Shown here: positions 59,780 to 64,000 of the stretch, piece by piece | Position numbering within the stretch: position 1 is the first letter of the stretch | How the letters are laid out: every line of letters begins with the position of its first letter | Origin: an uncultured Dokdonia sp. | Lineage (GTDB): Bacteria > Bacteroidota > Bacteroidia > Flavobacteriales > Flavobacteriaceae | Direction of reading: 5' to 3' | Length of the DNA stretch: 64,000 bases | NCBI RefSeq assembly: GCF_947492535.1 | Contig: NZ_CANLNH010000006.1 | Coordinates: forward strand, 62,001 to 126,000 | Program-made: the position numbers and the translations under genes | The notes under the pieces: model-generated | The model's input: the letters and a program-made list of their open reading frames with translations, nothing else | Database searches by the model: none | Told to the model about the DNA's origin: nothing

Positions 59780-61649
59780 ATTAAAACGATTAATAGACCT
59801 CTTTAAAAATATGGGGATGCGATATGTTGCATTTAGAGTGCATTATATGGTATCTTCAAAATTAGGGTTTCATAAAAGTAAATTTCCAACCTCACCAGAT
59901 TCTAAAACTTTTATCACATTTGAAGATTGGCGCAATAATACCCCAATCTTCTTTTTTGATGGGAAAGAAAATATTCCATTAACAGCTAAGGAAAGTGAAG
60001 CTTTAAAAATACGCTTTCGCGAAAATAAACAAGGCACCTTTACCTTTTTTAGTAGTAAGAAGCATGATCTTGGGGCTACCTATAATTGGATTGTAAATCC
60101 CTCTACAGGTTATAAATACGACATCACAAAACATTGGTCAGATATAGAAGATCTATCTTCTGAAGCAGGTGATATTAAGTATGTTTGGGAAAAAGCTCGT
60201 TTCTCTTATCTATACGATATTATAAGACACGATTATCATAATGATAGTGATCAAGCTGCCTTTGTGTTTTCTGAAATCGATAATTTTATAAAAAGCAATC
60301 CTATAAATTTAGGACCTAATTATAAATGTAGTCAAGAAATAAGTTTGCGTATACTTAATTGGACGTTTGCATTGTACTATTATAAAAACTCTGAATTTTT
60401 AACTCCAGAACGTTTTGATAGTATTATGAATAGCATATACTGGCAATTACATCACGTTTATAATAACATTAATTTCTCTAGAATTGCCGTTCGTAATAAT
60501 CACGCAATTACAGAAACTTTAATGCTGTACATATCCGGATTACTTTTTCCTTTTATACCCGAAACTAAAAAATGGAGTAGGCAAGGTAAAAAATGGTTTG
60601 AGCAAGAAGTAAATTATCAAATTTATGATGATGGTACTTTTCTTCAATTTTCTATGAATTATCATAGAGTAGCTGTGCAATTACTTACTTGGGGAATCCG
60701 TTTGTCACAACTGCATAATGATACATTCACAAAAGCAGTGTATGAAAAAGCAAAGAAATCACTTGATTTTTTAGAAGCTTCTCAAGATCCTGTATCTAAA
60801 CAATTACCCAATTATGGATCTAATGATGGAGCATTATTTTTTAAATTAACAGATGATGATTATCGTGATTATCAATCACAATTAGATGATTTGAGAGCTG
60901 TTTTAGGCGGGACAGTTAGACAAAATTCAGAAAGTCAATGCTGGTACGGTTTACAAAACCTTAAAGTAGATTCTACTAGAAAAGATGGTATCTTTAGCTT
61001 TCGCGAAAGCGGATACGATATTATTCAAGAAGAAGATGTTAAAACATTTCTTCGTTGTGGATCCTATAAAGACCGCCCATTTCAAGCAGATAATCTGCAT
61101 TTAGATTTGTGGGCAAATGGTATCAACTATATATGGGATGTGGGGAGTTATCTATATAATACAGATGAAAAAACCGTAAATTACTTTGTAGGAACTCCAG
61201 GACACAATACAGTAAGTGTAAACGGCGAGAATCAAATGCTGAAGGGTAATCGATTTATATGGTATAATTGGATTAAAGAAGCTCAAAGTTCAGTTACTGA
61301 AGAAGAAGATAGATATATTTTTAAAGGTACTATACAAGCTTTTAAGCATATAGGTAAACGTCAACATACTAGAACTGTAACTAAGTTTAAAGGAAAATTA
61401 GAATGGCATATTGAAGATGAAATTTCTCCTTTAAAAGAAGAAGATACTATGATACAATATTGGAATGTAAATCCTATTGTTGCAGATAAAATAGCTGTAA
61501 AAGCATTTGATGATAAGAACAAAGAACTAATAGCTAAAGAAGATACACTATGGTATTCAGTATATTATGGTGTTAAAACACCATCCATACGAACCTCTTT
61601 TGAAACAACCGCTCCTAAAATCAAAACAATAATAACGATTCTAACCTAA
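59769..61649 (+). CDS. Heparinase II/III-like protein
   Basis: 626 residues. An all-alpha toroid (about 150-380) includes VRNNHAITE, the conserved Asn-His stretch, and SMNYHRV with Tyr and His of the active site. The C-terminal beta-sandwich contains DNLHLDLWANGINYIWDVGSYLYN and GTPGHNTVSVNG (heparinase_II_III motif). It overlaps the oxidoreductase gene by 11 bases. Members in capsule loci may modify uronate polymers or act as epimerases rather than degradative lyases. Two palindrome copies (60015, 60997) encode IRFRE and SFRES. Confidence 0.9.
   Translation: MLNKLKRLIDLFKNMGMRYVAFRVHYMVSSKLGFHKSKFPTSPDSKTFITFEDWRNNTPIFFFDGKENIPLTAKESEALKIRFRENKQGTFTFFSSKKHDLGATYNWIVNPSTGYKYDITKHWSDIEDLSSEAGDIKYVWEKARFSYLYDIIRHDYHNDSDQAAFVFSEIDNFIKSNPINLGPNYKCSQEISLRILNWTFALYYYKNSEFLTPERFDSIMNSIYWQLHHVYNNINFSRIAVRNNHAITETLMLYISGLLFPFIPETKKWSRQGKKWFEQEVNYQIYDDGTFLQFSMNYHRVAVQLLTWGIRLSQLHNDTFTKAVYEKAKKSLDFLEASQDPVSKQLPNYGSNDGALFFKLTDDDYRDYQSQLDDLRAVLGGTVRQNSESQCWYGLQNLKVDSTRKDGIFSFRESGYDIIQEEDVKTFLRCGSYKDRPFQADNLHLDLWANGINYIWDVGSYLYNTDEKTVNYFVGTPGHNTVSVNGENQMLKGNRFIWYNWIKEAQSSVTEEEDRYIFKGTIQAFKHIGKRQHTRTVTKFKGKLEWHIEDEISPLKEEDTMIQYWNVNPIVADKIAVKAFDDKNKELIAKEDTLWYSVYYGVKTPSIRTSFETTAPKIKTIITILT
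60015..60024. repeat. Palindrome core inside the heparinase-like gene, first copy
   Basis: TTTCGCGAAA encoding part of IRFRE. Confidence 0.65.
60997..61010. repeat. Palindrome copy inside the heparinase-like gene, second copy
   Basis: GCTTTCGCGAAAGC encoding SFRES, 982 bases after the first copy. Confidence 0.75.
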
Positions 61650-61655
61650 CCATTT

Positions 61656-62897
61656 ATGCGCATACTTTTATTACATCAATATTTTCTTGAAAAAGATGAA
61701 GGAGGGGGATCTCGTTTTAACGAGATGACAAAAGTATGGAGTTCACTAGGATATAAGATAACGGTACTCTCAGGTATGGTAAGTTATACAACTGGGAAAA
61801 AACCTGAACGATATAAAAAGAAATACTTTTATAAGGATGAAAATTTTTACGATCAAGTAGATGTTATAAGAAGTCATGTATCTGAAAGTTATAATACCAA
61901 TTTTATAGGGAGGTTATGGGGCTATTTTTCTTTTGTATTTTCTTCTACTTATGCAGGTTTATTCAAAACTAAAGGAAAATATGATGTAATTGTTGTTACA
62001 TCACCACCATTGTTTGTAGGTATTACCGCAGTAATATTATCTCTCTTTAAAAGATTGCCTATTGTTTTTGAAGTACGAGATTTATGGCCTGAATCGGCAA
62101 TAGATACAGGAGTTTTGAAAAATAAACTCATTATAAAAATGGCGTATTGGTTTGAAAACTATATTTATAAAAAAGCAAAACTAATTAATGTCCTAACACC
62201 CGCTTTTAAAACTAAATTAATAGAAAAAGGAGTCCCAGAAGAAAAAATTATTTTTATTCCTAATGCGGCAGATTTTACATTAGCTGAGCAAATTCAAAAA
62301 AGTGATTTTGATGCCGATACATTTAAAAAAGAGTTAGGATTAGAAGGAAAGTTTGTAATTACATATGTAGGTGCTCATGGTGTTGCAAATCATTTGATAC
62401 AATTAGTAGATGCTGCTGAGCAATTACAAGATACTTCGGTTGTTTTTCAGTTAATAGGATCTGGAATGAAGAAGCAAGAGTTACAAGACGAAGTGAAAAA
62501 ACGTGGGTTATCTAATATTATTTTTAGAAATGCAGTACCTAAAGCCGAAGTTTTTAAATATATCCTAGCATCCGATATGGGAGCTTCTGTTCTTAAAAAT
62601 GTAGATACTTTTAAAACTATTTATTCGAATAAAACCTTTGATTATATGTCATGTAAACGTCCTGTTTTTTTAGCTATAGATGGTGTTTCTAGAGAACTTG
62701 TAGAAAAGGCAGATTGTGGTATTTATGTAGAACCAGAAAATATAGATGATATCGTATTAAAGTTAAAAAAGATACTTCAAGATAAAGAGTCGCTTTCTTT
62801 GAGTGGGATTAATGGCTATGAGTATGCAAAAAAACACTTTGATAGAGGGGTGCTTGCTCAACAATACGTTAATCATCTGCAAACCGTTGCACGATAA
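61656..62897 (+). CDS. GT4 family glycosyltransferase (WbuB-like)
   Basis: 413 residues. LLLHQYFLEKDEGGGSRFNEM opens the N-terminal domain, RDLWPESAIDTGVL is highly characteristic of WbuB-like L-FucNAc or related transferases, and the C-terminal half has IFIPNAADF, VITYVGAHGVANHLIQLVDAAE and the E(x)7E-like region YSNKTFDYMSCKRPVFLAIDG. It lies just upstream of the initiating sugar transferase, as usual in wbu/wbp gene clusters. It likely adds the second sugar. Confidence 0.9.
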   Translation: MRILLLHQYFLEKDEGGGSRFNEMTKVWSSLGYKITVLSGMVSYTTGKKPERYKKKYFYKDENFYDQVDVIRSHVSESYNTNFIGRLWGYFSFVFSSTYAGLFKTKGKYDVIVVTSPPLFVGITAVILSLFKRLPIVFEVRDLWPESAIDTGVLKNKLIIKMAYWFENYIYKKAKLINVLTPAFKTKLIEKGVPEEKIIFIPNAADFTLAEQIQKSDFDADTFKKELGLEGKFVITYVGAHGVANHLIQLVDAAEQLQDTSVVFQLIGSGMKKQELQDEVKKRGLSNIIFRNAVPKAEVFKYILASDMGASVLKNVDTFKTIYSNKTFDYMSCKRPVFLAIDGVSRELVEKADCGIYVEPENIDDIVLKLKKILQDKESLSLSGINGYEYAKKHFDRGVLAQQYVNHLQTVAR

Positions 62898-62935
62898 AAA
62901 ATAGAAGCGTTACTTTGCACTAAGAGTATATAGCG

Positions 62936-63541
62936 ATGTATAAAAATTTCTTTAAACCTTTATTTGATATAATCACAGCGTTTATTGTCCTGTTGTTAGT
63001 GAGTCCTATATTCATTTTTGCGATGCTTAGTTTACTTGTTGTGAATGCGGGTTCTCCGTTTTTTATACAAAAGCGACCCGGAAAAAATGGACGTATTTTT
63101 AGTATTGTTAAACTAAAAACAATGACCGATGCTAAAGATGAGAATGGTAATTTGTTACCAGATGCCGATCGACTTACAAAAGTAGGACGTATTATACGTA
63201 AAACATCTTTAGATGAAATCCCTCAACTGTTTAACGTACTTAAAGGCGACATGAGTCTTGTTGGACCTAGGCCATTATTACCATCTTATTTAGAACTATA
63301 TTCTCAAGAACAAGCAAGAAGACATCATGTAAAACCAGGAATCACTGGTTGGGCGCAAGTAAATGGAAGAAATTCTATAAGTTGGGAAAAGAAATTTGAG
63401 TTAGACGTTTGGTATGTAGATCACCTTTCGTTTTTATTAGATTTTAAAATTATGCTGCTTACTGTAAAAAAAGTATTTTTAAGTGAAGACATTAATACAG
63501 AAGGAGTAGCAACAACAAAACCATTTAAAGGCAGCTTATGA
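62936..63541 (+). CDS. Initiating sugar-phosphate transferase, PglC type
   Basis: 201 residues, with an N-terminal re-entrant hydrophobic segment (about 7-30) and the transferase core QKRPGKNGRIFSIVKLKTM, KTSLDEIPQLFNVLKGDMSLVGPRPLLPSY and KPGITGWAQVNGRN. This is the small monotopic PglC form, which transfers a sugar phosphate, often diNAc-bacillosamine, to undecaprenyl phosphate. The ATGA overlap with the acetyltransferase gene strengthens a bacillosamine pathway. Confidence 0.93.
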   Translation: MYKNFFKPLFDIITAFIVLLLVSPIFIFAMLSLLVVNAGSPFFIQKRPGKNGRIFSIVKLKTMTDAKDENGNLLPDADRLTKVGRIIRKTSLDEIPQLFNVLKGDMSLVGPRPLLPSYLELYSQEQARRHHVKPGITGWAQVNGRNSISWEKKFELDVWYVDHLSFLLDFKIMLLTVKKVFLSEDINTEGVATTKPFKGSL

Positions 63542-64000
63542 TCACACTATATGGAGCAAGCGGACATGCTAAGGTGATTATAGATATTATTCATAGTAAT
63601 AATGAGTCTATACACCATATCATGGATGACAATAAAAATATAGAAGAGCTTATAGGATACCCAGTACTGACACCATGTGAGAAAAAATGCAAAAATGTAA
63701 TTATAGCTATAGGTGATAATAAAATACGCAAACGTATAGTAACTACATTAAATGCTACATATAGTAAAGCTGTTGTTCATAAAAGTGCTATCGTAGGTTC
63801 TCATGTAATTATAAACGAAGGTACTGTAGTTATGGCCAAGGCAGTTATAAACTCTAGTGCAAAAATAGGTAAGCATAGTATTGTAAACACCGCTGCTATT
63901 ATAGAGCATGATGTCATTATAGAAGATTATGTTCATGTTTCACCGGGCGCTATTATAACGGGTGGAGTTACAATAGGTGAAGGGAGTCATATAGGAGCTG
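63538..64000 (+). CDS. PglD-like acetyltransferase, 3' end cut by window edge
   Basis: The ATG 63538 overlaps the previous stop (ATGA). The visible residues begin ITLYGASGHAKVIIDIIHS, a NeuD/PglD-type N-terminal domain, followed by GDNKIRKRI and imperfect hexads (IGKHSIVNTAAIIEHDVII, EDYVHVSPGAIIT). The conserved His of HD in the IIEHD motif is the likely catalytic base. The reading frame is open to the last base. In PglFED systems this enzyme acetylates UDP-4-amino sugar to UDP-diNAcBac; a PglE-type aminotransferase could be next. Confidence 0.9.
   Translation, partial: MITLYGASGHAKVIIDIIHSNNESIHHIMDDNKNIEELIGYPVLTPCEKKCKNVIIAIGDNKIRKRIVTTLNATYSKAVVHKSAIVGSHVIINEGTVVMAKAVINSSAKIGKHSIVNTAAIIEHDVIIEDYVHVSPGAIITGGVTIGEGSHIGA

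Noticed and set aside
4285-61010. CRISPR-like array from the repeated palindrome
   Set aside because: Copies are separated by hundreds to thousands of bases, with no regular spacers and no cas genes.
33366-64000. Genomic island or integrative element boundary around the polysaccharide locus
   Set aside because: No integrase, tRNA attachment site, transposase or flanking direct repeat was seen at the left border; the AT-rich core alone is not enough.

Overview
This window looks like chromosomal DNA of a marine member of the Flavobacteriaceae. The base composition is AT-rich, starts lack obvious Shine-Dalgarno sequences, and several promoters fit the Bacteroidetes TTG / TAnnTTTG pattern. There are two proteins with type IX secretion (T9SS, Por) sorting tails, many small DUF-type secreted proteins typical of the phylum, and an AlgI-type MBOAT protein. 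A frequent palindrome built on TTTCGCGAAA recalls Dokdonia-like genomes, but the genus assignment is from memory and tentative. No tRNA, rRNA operon, prophage, insertion sequence or CRISPR array was seen.

Bases 1-33240 are ordinary accessory and housekeeping DNA. In order they hold: a cut membrane protein; small secreted proteins; a methyltransferase next to a GH9 cellulase lipoprotein; a T9SS-exported His-Me endonuclease; a monoamine oxidase, GNAT, YbjQ and DoxX-like group; an ECF sigma factor operon with an anti-sigma-like gene and two DUF4252 proteins; a T9SS protein with two near-identical 214-residue repeats; a SulP anion transporter; a thioredoxin-like VPGCxT protein; a LytS-type sensor kinase operon with 2TM-domain genes, the last broken by a stop codon; the RNase P RNA gene; a run of small secreted or membrane unknowns; rsmD and DUF3822; a RecD-like helicase; kdsB and an acyltransferase.

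Bases 33366-64000 form one co-directional surface-polysaccharide locus that runs off the right end. It encodes a UDP-GlcNAc epimerase and dehydrogenase pair (to UDP-GalNAcA), rmlBACD (dTDP-L-rhamnose), an MBOAT and SGNH acylation pair, a hexapeptide acyltransferase, a first flippase and a glycosyltransferase. A second promoter then precedes wecB-wecC (UDP-ManNAcA) and a partial legionaminate-type set (legB, legC, a NeuD-like acetyltransferase, and a CBS plus nucleotidyltransferase protein). These are followed by a Wzy-like polymerase, a glycosyltransferase, a second flippase, a DUF4091-like lipoprotein, an acyltransferase-3 protein, a bi-domain oxidoreductase with a heparinase II/III-like lyase, a GT4 enzyme, a PglC-type initiating sugar transferase and the start of a PglD-like acetyltransferase. 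Together they could make, polymerise, flip and decorate a Wzx/Wzy-dependent capsule or O-antigen whose first sugar is probably bacillosamine-like.

The strongest unexplained signal is the dispersed palindrome GCTTTCGCGAAAGC. Thirteen copies of its 10-base core occur, in gaps and inside genes in all three reading frames. Two copies form one end of a 70-base repeat element.
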